Below, one piece after another: positions 1 to 8,202 of a stretch of 64,000 bases of DNA (positions are counted from its first letter, which is position 1; each line of letters begins with the position of its first letter). The stretch lies in the NCBI RefSeq assembly GCF_014695385.1, contig NZ_JACJOD010000006.1, positions 62,001-126,000 of the forward strand, given 5' to 3'. The notes under the pieces are model-generated. The model worked only from the letters and a program-made list of their open reading frames with translations. It searched no databases and was not told the DNA's origin. The position numbers and the translations under genes are program-made. Origin of the DNA: Trichocoleus sp. FACHB-46 (GTDB lineage Bacteria; Cyanobacteriota; Cyanobacteriia; FACHB-46).

Positions 1-346
1 CGATCGCACTCATGATGCCGTCTCCAAATTTCTCCTGAATCACTTCTTTCAACGGCATGCCATAGACCTGCATAATCTCGTAGAAGCGATAAATTAGCGG
101 ATCGGTTGGTACTACTGGCCCTAGGCCTTTGAGGGGATATTCAGTCAGCTCAGATGCTACGTCTGGCCCTAATCCTAAAGCCTCCACTAATTTACTAGCT
201 TCATCCTCAGAAGCACTCGCTTGGCGATAAAACAAGGCGGCAATCCAGACTTCATCGCGTCCCAGAATTTTTTCTAAATCTGTAAAACTCAATCCTTGAA
301 TTTGCTTCGCAGCTAGTAGTTTCTGGGTAATTGCTGGAATCGTCAT
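1..346 (-). CDS. cynS: Cyanase (cyanate hydratase), 3' part cut by window start
   Basis: Read on the minus strand from ATG at 346, this frame runs open to the window edge and gives 115 residues that I recognise as cyanase, which turns cyanate plus bicarbonate into ammonia and CO2. The family's catalytic Arg, Glu and Ser (E. coli R96, E99, S122) align with R87, E90 and S113, with identical spacing, in the segments [11 protein letters not shown] and [10 protein letters not shown]. The N-terminal part is the helical domain of the family. The C-terminal 30 or so residues lie outside the window. Two NtcA-type boxes lie just upstream, which fits nitrogen-controlled expression. Whether the cyanate transporter genes lie beyond the window cannot be seen. 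Confidence 0.93.
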   Translation of the reverse strand, partial: MTIPAITQKLLAAKQIQGLSFTDLEKILGRDEVWIAALFYRQASASEDEASKLVEALGLGPDVASELTEYPLKGLGPVVPTDPLIYRFYEIMQVYGMPLKEVIQEKFGDGIMSAI

Positions 347-379
347 GAAAAATTCACTCAATATTCATCGATTCCACTA

Positions 380-418
380 GTAACTAAAACTACACTACGT
401 AGTTGTAACTAAAGTTAC
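380..418 (-). promoter_or_regulatory. Two NtcA-like boxes (GTA-N8-TAC) upstream of cynS
   Basis: GTAACTAAAACTAC at 380-393 and GTAACTAAAGTTAC at 405-418 both fit the NtcA consensus GTA-N8-TAC, 25 bp apart centre to centre, 34 and 59 nt upstream of the cynS ATG. NtcA is the global nitrogen activator of cyanobacteria and cyanate use is a known target. With the distal box used as a class II site, the -10 would fall near 382-377 (TACTAG), a weak match to TAN3T. The proximal box would then overlap the -10. Sites are seen; function is inferred. Confidence 0.65.
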
Positions 419-687
419 GGGTACATCCAGTTTGGTGTTAACGTCACCTCAGGAACATTTACCGCTTAAGCCAAGTCTAATGATTCTAGCTTCAGAGATA
501 ACTCTAAAGGAGGATGCTCTGGTATCCCAAGAATCAGTATTTTTCACTCACAGTTTGAGTGTTGCGCGGCGGGAGCGGCATTTTCATACCTGATGGTAAT
601 CTAGATAGTCGCTCTCATCACTGACCTGCATTGAGTAGAGACTACTGAAGAGAACTGGGATTGTAAGCAACAGGGGGCCAATTGAAC
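419..687. other. Intergenic region between cynS and the gene at 688
   Basis: No credible gene is seen. It must hold the promoter of the plus-strand gene at 688. A small hairpin (ACTCA, 5-nt loop, TGAGT) lies near 547-561. No other structure was recognised. Confidence 0.4.
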
Positions 688-1089
688 ATGACTACCGGAT
701 CGAGGTCATTTCCACAATCCTTATCTCCTTCTAGAGCAAGTGTTCCATCTACCCATAGGACTGTACAGGCAAGCTATCCCTTGTCTGGGTCTGGTTCTAG
801 TATGTCTAGTTTGGCCCCTCAACGGAGTGACTTTGACAAAAACAAAACTCACTTTATTGCTACCTATCGGGACTGGCCGATTTGGCTAGTGCATGTGCGG
901 ATCAAACGCCAAACGGGCTTTGGCCAAAAATATCCTGTGTTGCAGTGGCAGCATCCCGCTGATCAAGGACAGGGAGGTCTACGCTACACCTATCAGATTC
1001 GCCCCCGGGAAAGTTTGAATCAAGCTTTAGAGATTGTGCGAATTTTGATTGACCAAACCATCGCGATCGCCCAACAACACGAATCCTAG
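688..1089 (+). CDS. Conserved-looking hypothetical protein (133 aa)
   Basis: I do not recognise the family. The first 50 residues are Ser/Pro/Thr rich and probably disordered; the C-terminal 80 residues look like a small folded domain (FIATYRDWPIWLVHVRIKR, then a helix rich in Ile/Leu near the end). There is no signal peptide or membrane segment. A TTG two codons earlier is possible, but the ATG at 688 is preferred, with a G-rich stretch (AGGGGG) about 11 nt upstream. It ends 12 nt before the convergent nfi gene ends. Probably a soluble cyanobacterial protein of unknown role. Confidence 0.65.
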   Translation: MTTGSRSFPQSLSPSRASVPSTHRTVQASYPLSGSGSSMSSLAPQRSDFDKNKTHFIATYRDWPIWLVHVRIKRQTGFGQKYPVLQWQHPADQGQGGLRYTYQIRPRESLNQALEIVRILIDQTIAIAQQHES

Positions 1090-1101
1090 TTAACCAAATA
1101 G

Positions 1102-1761
1102 TTAACCGGATGCCAATTTGTGAGCATGGCGCGTGGTTTCGGGCAACCGCCACTTGGTGGTGCAGCGCATCACATAATCGATCGCAGTCAGCAGACTAAT
1201 GCGATGCCCTAACGAAATGTAGAGAGGTTTAGTGCCAACACGGGTCCGCAGCACGGCTCCAACCGTTTCACCCCGATGCTGAAGCGGTTGCCAAGCACCC
1301 CGCTCTTCTGGCACCTCGTCATGTTTTCCGACTAGTAAAGACTTACCAACTCCGACCGCAGGCAAATTCACTAGTAGCCCCAAATGAGCGGCAATCCCCA
1401 TCCGTCGAGGGTGAGCGATGCCATGACCATCACAGAGCAACAAGTCGGGGGGAGTGGCGATTTGTTCTAGCGCATCTAGGACAGCAGGAATTTCTCGGAA
1501 AGACAAAAAGCCTGGAATGTAAGGAAAGGTGGTGGGACGACGGGCGATCGCGTGTTCCACCAGTTGCAACTCCGGAAAACTTAAGACGGCGATCGCGGCA
1601 CGAGTAATGGTTCCACCTTCCTCAAAGCCCACATCAACCCCAGCGACGCGCTGCACCGCTCCTAGTTGGTCTTCCTTGATGATGTCACCGCGCAATTGCT
1701 GCTGAATTATAGTGGCTTCTTCAGCGGTGGCGGGCCAAGGATGCTGTTGTTGGATCTTCAT
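1102..1761 (-). CDS. nfi: Endonuclease V (deoxyinosine 3' endonuclease)
   Basis: A 219-residue protein matching endonuclease V, which nicks DNA one base 3' of deoxyinosine to start repair of deaminated adenine. Family residues are visible at the expected places: D43 in AGVDVGF, Y81 in FPYIPGFLSFRE, E90, D111 in LLLCDGHG, K140 in GVGKSLL and H214 near the end. Length is normal. The ATG overlaps the stop of the upstream pentapeptide-repeat gene by 4 nt (ATGA type), so the two are probably translated together. Confidence 0.93.
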   Translation of the reverse strand: MKIQQQHPWPATAEEATIIQQQLRGDIIKEDQLGAVQRVAGVDVGFEEGGTITRAAIAVLSFPELQLVEHAIARRPTTFPYIPGFLSFREIPAVLDALEQIATPPDLLLCDGHGIAHPRRMGIAAHLGLLVNLPAVGVGKSLLVGKHDEVPEERGAWQPLQHRGETVGAVLRTRVGTKPLYISLGHRISLLTAIDYVMRCTTKWRLPETTRHAHKLASG

Positions 1762-2297
1762 AGAGAATGACTGTCGCGATGACCATCGGGCAGAATAGTA
1801 GTGCGATCGATATAGGCTGTTTCTAAATCCACGAGCTGAGCGCGATAGAGGTTACAACCAGCGAGCTGGGCTGCTTGAAGTTTGGCCTTTTCTAGGTTGG
1901 TGCGGCTAAGATTTGCAGAGGATAAATTTGCCTGACTCAGATCGGCATTATACAAATCTGCCCCAGATAGGTCGGCCCCAGTCAAATTCGCCCCTTGCAA
2001 ATTGGCATGGCGCAGATTCGCTCGCGATAGATTTGCCTTTTGTAGATTGGCTCCAGCTAAATCGGCTTGATAAAGCTGAATATTGCTCATTTCCGCTGCT
2101 GGTAACTGGGCTGCCTGTAAGTTGGCATAAGTGAGATTGGCGTAGGGAAGATGAGCGGTGGCTAGGTTGCTTCCTTGTAAATTGATGTTAGGTAGCTCAG
2201 CTTCAAATAGAAAAACTTCCCCGGCATCAATGTTACTAAAATCTCGTTGCCCTTCGGCATAGCAAGATAGTATTTCTTTGGCACTGACCCTCTGCAT
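1758..2297 (-). CDS. Pentapeptide-repeat protein
   Basis: From about residue 35 on, the protein is a run of A(D/N)LXX pentapeptides (for example ANLQGANLTGADLSGADLYN), predicting a right-handed quadrilateral beta-helix. About 20 repeats are visible, then a short non-repeat tail. No signal peptide or membrane segment is seen, so it is probably cytosolic. Function cannot be assigned; some family members are DNA mimics, most are uncharacterised. The ATG at 2297 is taken as start; an in-frame ATG at 2306 and TTG at 2327 are alternatives. It overlaps endonuclease V by 4 nt. Confidence 0.85.
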   Translation of the reverse strand: MQRVSAKEILSCYAEGQRDFSNIDAGEVFLFEAELPNINLQGSNLATAHLPYANLTYANLQAAQLPAAEMSNIQLYQADLAGANLQKANLSRANLRHANLQGANLTGADLSGADLYNADLSQANLSSANLSRTNLEKAKLQAAQLAGCNLYRAQLVDLETAYIDRTTILPDGHRDSHSL

Positions 2298-2721
2298 GGT
2301 AACCATTCCCGACAGTACCTTCGTCAAACTCTTTGCAGGATTGACGCGAGATACATAATGAGCATTTATACTTAACTTGTAATTAAAATGTAAAATAGTG
2401 TGACAAAAAATACTGTTGCTTTAACGCTTTTTTAAGAATCCCTGATTGCGATCGCACTTATTAACCTATCTACTTAACCTATTTACATCGAACCTCCAAG
2501 CTTGCTGCCATTGTTTTATCCTCCAACTGTGGCAGATTAAAACTTTAGCCACATCTGTCGCCTTGGGGATACTCTCGCTGTAGTCATGAACAGACTATGA
2601 ATAGGGTGTAGGTATAGGATCAATTCAGGTGCCAAGCTGCGTTTCTGCGCAAACAGACACTTTAACCCTGAGAGATGTCAAGATCTAAATAGGGACGTAA
2701 CTGCACTGCCCAGAAATCTCT
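2298..2721. other. Divergent intergenic region with promoters
   Basis: This lies between the minus-strand pentapeptide gene and the plus-strand SagB-type gene, and must hold both promoters. It is AT-rich around 2340-2440. No gene, clear operator or hairpin terminator was seen. Confidence 0.4.
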
Positions 2722-4263
2722 ATGCCAGAACTTCGAGTCTCGATTGCTCAGCACTACCACGAGCGGACCAAATATGATCCGCAAACCCTTGCCAGTAAAA
2801 GCCATCACTTGGATTGGGAGAGTCAGCCTGTTCCGTTTAAGGAATACAAGATCGGCACTACCTTTGATCTCAAGCCTTATTTAACTGACTCACAAGAAGT
2901 CTTGGCTGAAGATGCAGAGACTGCTTGGTGGCAACGATTGTCGCGCCTGCTATTTTGCAGCTACGGCTTAACAGGCATGATTCCCACAACCGGAAGTCCA
3001 GTTTATTTACGGGCTGCGCCTTCAGCGGGGGGTCTGTATCCGGCAGAAGTGTATTTAGTTTCCCGTGGGACCCCATTCCTACCCGCTGGGTTGTATAACT
3101 ATCAGTCTAAAAGTCACTCGCTGTGGCATTTCTGGGACAGCAATGTTTGGCAGAAATTGCAATCGGCTTGCTTTTGGCACCCTATTTTAGATGACACGCA
3201 GATGGCTTTAGTCACGACTGCGGTGTTTGCTCGCTCGGCATGGCGCTATCAAGACCGCGCCTACCGACGCATTTTTTTGGATGCTGGGCACTTGCTGGGC
3301 AACATTGAGTTAGCCTGCGCTCTCAATGACTACCGACCGCATTTGATCGGTGGATTTGCTGACGAGGCGCTTAATCAGTTGCTCTACCTCGATCCGGACC
3401 AAGAAGGAGCGATCGCAGTGATTCCGGTGGCCGATTTGCTAGAAGTGCAAGAAAATTTGCCGCTTTCGGTAACAGCCTTACCTTCGGCGACTCAGACCGA
3501 GTATCCCAGTATTCCTGATGGAGAGTTGCTGAGCTATTTCCATCAAGCTACTCAGATTCAGCCAAACGCAGCCTTCAAAAAGATCCCCAAAATACCACCA
3601 CGAGCCAATCGAGAGAAGGCTCAATCGGATCAATACAATTTTCCGTTTTGCCTAAAAGTTTCTACGCTGTCTCAGCCGATTGTTTGGGGAGAGAACTTAG
3701 GGGCTATGCAAGAGACCATGCTCCGCCGTCGTTCTACCCGCGCCTACAGCGGAGAGTCAATTACCCTAGCAGAACTGAAAGCATTACTGGACTTTACTTA
3801 CCAGCCTGAGCACTATATTGAACAGGAATTGGATGGGTATCCAGACTATTTCGTTTTGAACTCGATTCAGACCTTTATTGCAGTTTCTGGTGTGATTGGC
3901 TTAGAAGAAGGCTGCTACTACTACGCCCCGCACTCTCAGGAATTACGACAAATCCGCTTCAAAAACTTCCGGCGAGAGTTGCATTACTTATGCTTGGGGC
4001 AAGATTTGGGTCGTGATGCCGCAGCAGTGGTGTTTCATACGGCGGACCTGAAGACTGCGGTGGCTCAATACGGCGATCGCGTCTACCGCTACCTCCACAT
4101 GGATGCGGGACACTTGGGGCAAAAGCTTAACCTGGCTGGCATCCATCTGGGTTTGGGTGTCAGTGGCATTGGTGGCTTCTTTGATAATCAGGTGAATGAA
4201 GTGTTAGGCATTCCGGTGGATGAAGCCGTTCTCTATATCACCACCCTCGGTCGCCCCCGCTAG
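2722..4263 (+). CDS. SagB/ThcOx-type nitroreductase-fold dehydrogenase, two domains
   Basis: The 513 residues form two nitroreductase-like halves. The N-terminal half (about 75-245) has the SagB signature RAAPSAGGLYPAEVYLV, which lines the FMN site. The C-terminal half (about 345-510) begins with the FMN-phosphate-binding type motif MLRRRSTRAY and ends with a GLGVSGIGGF segment. In microcin/streptolysin-type clusters SagB relatives oxidise azolines to azoles, but no YcaO cyclodehydratase or precursor peptide is nearby, so this is a free-standing member whose substrate is unknown. It is convergent with the gene at 4284. No strong Shine-Dalgarno sequence precedes the ATG. Confidence 0.85.
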   Translation: MPELRVSIAQHYHERTKYDPQTLASKSHHLDWESQPVPFKEYKIGTTFDLKPYLTDSQEVLAEDAETAWWQRLSRLLFCSYGLTGMIPTTGSPVYLRAAPSAGGLYPAEVYLVSRGTPFLPAGLYNYQSKSHSLWHFWDSNVWQKLQSACFWHPILDDTQMALVTTAVFARSAWRYQDRAYRRIFLDAGHLLGNIELACALNDYRPHLIGGFADEALNQLLYLDPDQEGAIAVIPVADLLEVQENLPLSVTALPSATQTEYPSIPDGELLSYFHQATQIQPNAAFKKIPKIPPRANREKAQSDQYNFPFCLKVSTLSQPIVWGENLGAMQETMLRRRSTRAYSGESITLAELKALLDFTYQPEHYIEQELDGYPDYFVLNSIQTFIAVSGVIGLEEGCYYYAPHSQELRQIRFKNFRRELHYLCLGQDLGRDAAAVVFHTADLKTAVAQYGDRVYRYLHMDAGHLGQKLNLAGIHLGLGVSGIGGFFDNQVNEVLGIPVDEAVLYITTLGRPR

Positions 4264-4283
4264 CTGTTGACTATTCTGGTTGC

Positions 4284-4994
4284 CTAATCTGAATGGCCAC
4301 AGGCATCTTCGTATTGGTAGGTTTCAATGCGGACAGCACAGCGATCGTACTGCCAACGAGTTAGTCTGAGTGAGTTTGCTTGGGGGCTAATCACGACCAC
4401 AGAAGCATAGTCAGGCCCAACGCCGAAGGTTTTGGTTGCAGAGTGACTCGGATTAGATTTAGCAGTTGTTTTCACTGTAACCAGACCGACTTTCGAGGGA
4501 CTATCGAGCGCGATCGCTACATCCTTTTGTTCGCCCGATTGCAGCTCCAATCCTTTCGGCTGAGCTTGATTGATCGTCACTTGGACAGGCTCAGGCATGA
4601 GATTCACCAGTCTCACTGTAGGTTCAGGACGACTCAGCTTGTCATTCAGCACTAGCCCTTGGAGTACCTGGCCTTTCTGAAATAGAGCTACGGTATAAAA
4701 CTGCTCAGCTTCTAAATTAAAGCTCTGTTTTGGCTGAGACTCTGGCTGGGACGAGACGGAATTGAGAGAGAGGGCGTACTTTCCCGCAGGAATACGTTGG
4801 GATGGAATGATTTGCTCTGGAGAGTAAGAGGCATGAATCGGTTGCTGGTTTAAGTGCAGCGTCTTCACAGTGGGTTTAGCATCCAGCAGCCAGTAGTTCA
4901 CGTAAGCCAAGTTCTCAGCCTGGGATGGCATCGCTAGTCCCACCCCAGTTGCGAGGACTGATAACAGCATCCAGCCTTGATGATGAAGTGGCAT
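4284..4994 (-). CDS. Secreted protein of unknown function, DUF4397-like
   Basis: A 236-residue protein with a clear Sec signal peptide (about residues 1-26, ending MPSQAEN), so probably periplasmic. The mature part looks like two beta-sandwich modules, each opening with a strand of the LAYVNYWLL / TVRLVNLMP type, a pattern reminiscent of DUF4397 surface proteins; this assignment is tentative. Two cysteines near the C-terminus could form a disulfide. It is convergent with the SagB-type gene, 20 nt apart. Confidence 0.7.
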   Translation of the reverse strand: MPLHHQGWMLLSVLATGVGLAMPSQAENLAYVNYWLLDAKPTVKTLHLNQQPIHASYSPEQIIPSQRIPAGKYALSLNSVSSQPESQPKQSFNLEAEQFYTVALFQKGQVLQGLVLNDKLSRPEPTVRLVNLMPEPVQVTINQAQPKGLELQSGEQKDVAIALDSPSKVGLVTVKTTAKSNPSHSATKTFGVGPDYASVVVISPQANSLRLTRWQYDRCAVRIETYQYEDACGHSD

Positions 4995-5251
4995 TGCTGA
5001 TTCTCCTAACCCTTAGTGATAAAGAACTGCTGATGAACGGCTCGCTAAAAAATCAAAGCAATTTCGTGTCAGTCTCTATGCGCTTTACCCTCAACGGCGC
5101 GAACTAATAACGCACTGATTTTTGCTAAAAATTGCCTGATTCAAGGACAATTTCGCTGATTTCTCAACAAGGGAATGTAGTGAAGGGTACAAATAATACG
5201 GATGAGTGAAGCTATGGTACGGCTGAAGTCGTCAAGTGAGGCGTGAGCGGG

Positions 5252-6466
5252 ATGGTGAGGCAAAACCACACCTGGTTATTGGCTGGATTGGTTCTAGGCA
5301 TTTGGAGTTCCAACTCTCCCGCTTGGGCAAAAGAGTATCTGCTCAAATCCACCCCAGAAACTGTGATTTGGGGACGTTTGTATGGCAAGACAGCTAAGCC
5401 TGCTCTACGCATTCGATCTGGAGACACTGTAACCATTGAGACCGTCTCCCACGAAGGCATTTTGGAAGATCAGTCCCAGGATGGTACTGCCGCTGGAGCG
5501 ATCGAGTTCTTGACTCAGAAAGGAGTGCCCGAAAAAGAGATCCTGCAAGACCAATTAACTGTCCGAGCGAACGTCCCTCATGATGGCAAAGGGCCTCATG
5601 TCGTGACTGGGCCGATCTATGTCGAAGGAGCCATGCCCGGAGATGTCTTGCAAATTGAAACTCTCAAGATTGAGCACCGTGCCTCTTATGGGTTTGTGAG
5701 TAGCCGTAAGGGTAAAGGAGCGCTTCCCGGAGAATATCCTGTCGGGGACAAGGTCGCTGATAGCAAATACATCAAAATCGTGACTGATCCTCAAGCTGTT
5801 CAGGCGATTCTGAGAACGCGCAAAGGACAGACTGCTTCTCAGCTCCAGTACGCCAACTTCAAGCGAGAAGGAATTACTGGATTAGGAATCCTGAAACCTG
5901 ACACGCCTGGTTCGCCTTCCTATGAGATTCCCTTAAAACCATTCATGGGGCTGATTGGTGTTGCGCCTGAAAATGATGCTGAAACCGTAAACTCTGTGCC
6001 TCCAGGCCGTTATGGTGGCAATATTGACCTGAATTTAATCACAGCGGGAACTACGCTATATCTCCCTGTGCAAGTTCCTGGTGCCCTGATGTATACTGGC
6101 GATCCTCACTGTGCTCAAGGAGATGGAGAGGTTGCTTTAACCGCGATCGAGTGTTCTCTAAAGCCAACATTTCGGATTACTCTCCGCAAAGATCTTGCAG
6201 CTAAAAAAACATTTACCGCACCGTTCCTAGAAACTCCGATCGCCTTTGTTCCGATTGGGCTGAATCAAGATTTGGATGAAGCGATGAAGGATGCAGTGCG
6301 TAAAAGCCTGACTTTTATTACAGAAGTTACACCCCTCAATGGGCAAGAAGCTTTACAACTGAGCAGTGCCGCAGTAGATTTTGAGGTCACTCAAGTTGTG
6401 GATATCGTCAAGGGAATTCATGGAGTGATCATGAAAGATCTGATCAAGGTGAATCGAATTAAATAA
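5252..6466 (+). CDS. Acetamidase/formamidase family protein, exported
   Basis: About 404 residues matching the FmdA/AmdA family of zinc-type amidases that hydrolyse formamide or acetamide to ammonia and the acid. Family stretches include TGPIYVEGAMPGDVLQIE, PFMGLIGVAP, PPGRYGGNIDL and GDPHCAQGDGEVA. Unlike many family members it begins with a signal peptide (LLAGLVLGIW then SPAWAKEY), so a periplasmic location is likely. The ATG at 5252, with GAGG about 10 nt upstream, is preferred over the GTG at 5243. A long perfect hairpin follows the gene. Confidence 0.88.
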   Translation: MVRQNHTWLLAGLVLGIWSSNSPAWAKEYLLKSTPETVIWGRLYGKTAKPALRIRSGDTVTIETVSHEGILEDQSQDGTAAGAIEFLTQKGVPEKEILQDQLTVRANVPHDGKGPHVVTGPIYVEGAMPGDVLQIETLKIEHRASYGFVSSRKGKGALPGEYPVGDKVADSKYIKIVTDPQAVQAILRTRKGQTASQLQYANFKREGITGLGILKPDTPGSPSYEIPLKPFMGLIGVAPENDAETVNSVPPGRYGGNIDLNLITAGTTLYLPVQVPGALMYTGDPHCAQGDGEVALTAIECSLKPTFRITLRKDLAAKKTFTAPFLETPIAFVPIGLNQDLDEAMKDAVRKSLTFITEVTPLNGQEALQLSSAAVDFEVTQVVDIVKGIHGVIMKDLIKVNRIK

Positions 6467-6528
6467 CCCGCAGAGTCGCACCCCACGCTCCAGGGCCTAA
6501 ATAGGAGCAAACAACTAACAGCAACCAT

Positions 6529-6583
6529 TAAATCTGCTTTGAATATCCAACGTGACTGAGCTGGGATATTCAAAGCAGATTTA
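6529..6583 (+). terminator. Perfect 20-bp inverted repeat downstream of the amidase
   Basis: The arms at 6529-6548 and 6564-6583 are exact reverse complements (core AATCTGCTTTGAATATCC), separated by 15 nt. Only a short broken T-run follows, so it could be a terminator, an mRNA 3'-end stabiliser or a cruciform. It separates the amidase from the PAS gene. Confidence 0.6.
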
Positions 6584-6748
6584 TTTTGACTGATACCTAA
6601 AGAGTCTCACTTCAACTACCCACACTTCAGCCTCCAGAACTATCTCTGAAAAGCCGAGCGACTTTAGATCAGGCTATCGCTAGATGTATGAAGGGCATCT
6701 TCTAACAAATGCTACTGATATACGACTGGCCTGGAACGGAGGAATAAT

Positions 6749-7858
6749 TTGGATCTTGAGACAGTATTGGAATATACGTCTGATGCAGTTACCGAACTAG
6801 ATAAAGACTGGAACTATACCTGCGTTAACTATAGTGCGGAACTTCTGCTGCGACGTAAACGAGCTGAGTTGTTGGGTCACTCTCTATGGGAGGTTTTTCC
6901 CGAACTGCTCAATACACCAGCAGAAGCAGAACTAAGACGCGCCATCACAGGTTCTATTGCTGTCAAATTTGAGTTGTTTCTTCCAGGGTTGTATGCGTGG
7001 CACGAAGTGCGGGCTGTCCCCACTGAACAGGGGTTAATCCTATTCAGCCGCGACATCTCAGATCGCATTCGTGTGCTCCGAGAGGAAGCAGTACGGGCGG
7101 AAATTCGGAATATGCTTGAATATGCCCCCGTACCTATCTGCATTATGCGAGGGCAAGAGCATCGAATTGAGATCCATAACCGCAGCTTCCAGCAACTAAT
7201 TGGCGATCGCAATTTTGAAGGTCTGACGATGCGAAATGCCTTTCGGGAACTAGAAGCACAGGGCTTCTTTGAGCTGCTAGATCAGGTATATGCCACCGGC
7301 GAGACCTACGAGGGCAAGGAATTGCTAGTCCGCTACGATCGCCATGGTACCGGGGAAATGTATGAGGGTTATTTCAATGTCATTTACCAGCCCCTCTTAG
7401 ATACCACTGGGCAAGTCTGCGGGATTTTAAGCCTGAATATTGAGGTGACCAAAGAAGTGCTGGAACGGCAGCGTGTTGCCCGGATTGCCACAGAGCGAGA
7501 TGCCATTCTGCAACAACTGATTGAGGGAGTCATTGTCACAGATGCCGAGGGACGTATCACCTTTGTCAACGAGGCAGCCTCTCGGCTCCACGGAGTTGCC
7601 AAGTTAGATGTGCTGCCTGAAGGCTATACCGATACGTATCACCTTTATACAGTGGATGGTAAACCCTACCCTCCAGCAGAACTCCCCCTGAGCCGCGCTG
7701 CACTGCGAGACGAGATCGTGACTGAAGCTCGCTGGCGCATCCGGCGACTGGATGGGACGGAGGTGCTGGTAGAAGGGAATGCCCGCCCCATTTATGATGA
7801 GCAGAGTAGAAAGATTGCCGCAGTACTCACTCTTCGGGAATTAGCGGCTAAATCCTGA
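6749..7858 (+). CDS. Triple-PAS sensory protein without output domain
   Basis: The 369 residues hold three PAS-like units: about 5-110 (VLEYTSDAVTELDKDWNYTCVN, ending SRDISDR), 120-240 (MLEYAPVPICIMRG) and 250-365 (LIEGVIVTDAEGRITFVNEAA). There is no kinase, GGDEF, EAL or methyl-accepting part after the third PAS, so it may sense or dock with a partner protein. The start is TTG at 6749, supported by a strong GGAGGAA Shine-Dalgarno sequence 6-8 nt before it. No membrane segment is seen. It could be an intact stand-alone PAS protein or a kinase that lost its C-terminus. Confidence 0.85.
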   Translation: MDLETVLEYTSDAVTELDKDWNYTCVNYSAELLLRRKRAELLGHSLWEVFPELLNTPAEAELRRAITGSIAVKFELFLPGLYAWHEVRAVPTEQGLILFSRDISDRIRVLREEAVRAEIRNMLEYAPVPICIMRGQEHRIEIHNRSFQQLIGDRNFEGLTMRNAFRELEAQGFFELLDQVYATGETYEGKELLVRYDRHGTGEMYEGYFNVIYQPLLDTTGQVCGILSLNIEVTKEVLERQRVARIATERDAILQQLIEGVIVTDAEGRITFVNEAASRLHGVAKLDVLPEGYTDTYHLYTVDGKPYPPAELPLSRAALRDEIVTEARWRIRRLDGTEVLVEGNARPIYDEQSRKIAAVLTLRELAAKS

Positions 7859-7936
7859 AATGCTACTTAATCGGGACTGCTTGATGCAGGCGATCGCGGT
7901 TAAGCAATAGCATGCTAAAAATATTTCTAGTTTAAA

Positions 7937-8009
7937 AGCTGGTGACAAGACTCGAACTTGCGACCGGCTGATTACAAATCAGCTGCTCTACCAACTGAGC
8001 TACACCAGC
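7937..8009 (-). tRNA. tRNA-Thr (anticodon TGT)
   Basis: The 73-nt cloverleaf reads on the minus strand from GCTGGTG to CACCAGC plus a discriminator base. The acceptor arms pair over 7 bp, the anticodon stem GCTGA/TCAGC encloses the loop TTTGTAA with anticodon TGT, and the T-arm has loop TTCGAGT. CCA is not encoded. This is elongator tRNA-Thr reading ACA-type codons. Confidence 0.96.
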
Positions 8010-8202
8010 GCATTGGCTAAAAATCAGTATATCAAATTCTGCAACACTCCTCACTCCAAATTTAATTGAATTAAAAATCAGCGATCGCTTCATCCCCTGA
8101 CAATTTATTTGCGTTTTTGCAAATCTCTCGGTACTATCTATGTTCAGATGGAAATCCGGTATCCCGACCGACTAACTGGGGTTTGAAAGGAGATTAAAGG
8201 TT

